Below are positions 14,202 to 14,601 of a DNA stretch of 14,601 nt, in pieces. Every line of letters starts with the position of its first letter. The stretch's first letter is position 1. The notes below the pieces were generated by a model. The model worked only from the letters and a program-made list of their open reading frames with translations, made no database searches and had not been told where the DNA came from. Both the position numbers and the translations under genes were made by a program. Location of the stretch: positions 1 to 14,601 of the forward strand of contig SKRJ01000448.1 of the NCBI GenBank assembly GCA_007118555.1, in the 5' to 3' direction. This DNA comes from Anaerolineae bacterium. Its GTDB lineage: Bacteria; Chloroflexota; Anaerolineae; UBA1429.

Positions 14202-14546
14202 CTAGGCTACCTTGCTCGCCAGCACCACGCTGATGTGGGCGCTGCGCTTGAGTATTGGCTTGTATCGACCGCGCGCACCGGGGCGTCCGCGCTTGAGCGT
14301 GGGGCCCTCGTCGGCCGTAATCTCGGCGATATACAGCTCGTCCGCTGTGACGCCATAGTTCTCTTCGGCGTTTGCAATCGCCGACTGGAGCACCTTGCGG
14401 ACTTCGTAGGCCGCCGCCTTGGGTGTGAACCGCAAGAGATCCATCGCCTCTTGCACATCCATCCCTCGCACCAGATCGGTGACCAGCCGCACCTTCTGAG
14501 GTGACATGCGTATGTACTTGGCTACCGCTCGTACTTCTAATGTCAT
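14202..14546 (-). CDS. rplV: 50S ribosomal protein L22
   Basis: A 114-residue L22, whose long beta-hairpin lines the peptide exit tunnel. It shows AKYIRMSPQKVRLVTDLVRG (9-28), LQSAIANAEEN (53-63) and the tunnel loop region DEGPTLKRGRPGARGRYKP followed by KRSAHISVVL. Length is normal. The ATG is preceded by AGGAGA 8 nt away, and that site overlaps a TAG stop that may belong to rpsS. Confidence 0.97.
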   Translation of the reverse strand: MTLEVRAVAKYIRMSPQKVRLVTDLVRGMDVQEAMDLLRFTPKAAAYEVRKVLQSAIANAEENYGVTADELYIAEITADEGPTLKRGRPGARGRYKPILKRSAHISVVLASKVA

Positions 14547-14558
14547 TAAACCGTTCTC

Positions 14559-14601
14559 CTACAACCCACTCGAATGGCAACGATCAGCAGCCCCACAAGC
14601 C
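14559..14601 (-). CDS. Possible C-terminal end of 30S ribosomal protein S19
   Basis: rpsS is expected just before rplV in this cluster. One frame is open from the edge and ends at TAG (14559-14561), its stop overlapping the rplV ribosome binding site. It encodes about 13 residues ending HSSGL that I do not recognise as S19. Another frame runs to a TAA overlapping the rplV ATG. The assignment rests on position only. Confidence 0.3.
   Translation of the reverse strand, partial: ACGAADRCHSSGL

Noticed and set aside
1..14601. Search for CRISPR, transposon ends, tRNA genes, phage or defence genes
   Set aside because: No spaced repeats, transposase motifs or tRNA-like folds were seen; the window is filled by housekeeping genes.

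Overview
This window is an almost intact bacterial S10-spc-alpha ribosomal protein cluster, followed by the truA-L13-S9 block. All of it lies on the minus strand, so transcription runs from the right edge to the left. The only plus-strand gene is the 3' end of a UbiA-family polyprenyl-phosphate phosphoribosyltransferase at the far left, which converges on rpsI. The DNA is GC-rich, uses many GTG and TTG starts with strong Shine-Dalgarno sites, and encodes zinc-binding forms of S4, S14, L24, L36 and adenylate kinase. The gene order rpoA-rplQ-truA-rplM-rpsI and the flanking DPPR-synthase-like gene suggest a Chloroflexota-type bacterium. That placement is an inference from gene order and protein flavour, not a tree.

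Layout in transcription order (right to left). S10 part: possible end of rpsS at the edge, then rplV, rpsC, rplP, rpmC, rpsQ. A 120-nt structured gap marks the classical S10/spc boundary. spc part: rplN, rplX, rplE, rpsN, a 111-nt gap with hairpin and mini-ORF, rpsH, rplF, rplR, rpsE, rpmD, rplO, a short gap with hairpin, secY, adk. A consensus sigma70-type promoter sits between adk and map. alpha part: map, rpmJ, rpsM, rpsK, a 199-nt structured gap, rpsD, rpoA, rplQ. Tail: truA, rplM, rpsI, then a hairpin terminator shared with the convergent plus-strand gene.

Together the genes make 30S and 50S proteins, the RNA polymerase alpha subunit, the SecY translocon channel, adenylate kinase, methionine aminopeptidase and the tRNA pseudouridine synthase TruA. 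Most neighbours overlap by 4 or 11 nt or lie within 60 nt, as expected for translational coupling. I found no defence system, mobile element, CRISPR array or tRNA. What is worth a second look is non-coding: the consensus promoter placed so that map would be leaderless, the absence of infA between map and rpmJ, three unusually long structured gaps (before rpsD, rpsH and rplN), a partial copy of the rplF/rplR junction in front of rpsH, and smaller leader hairpins before rpoA, secY, rplQ and rplM. rpmJ (37 codons) is a real gene here that is easily missed because of its size.
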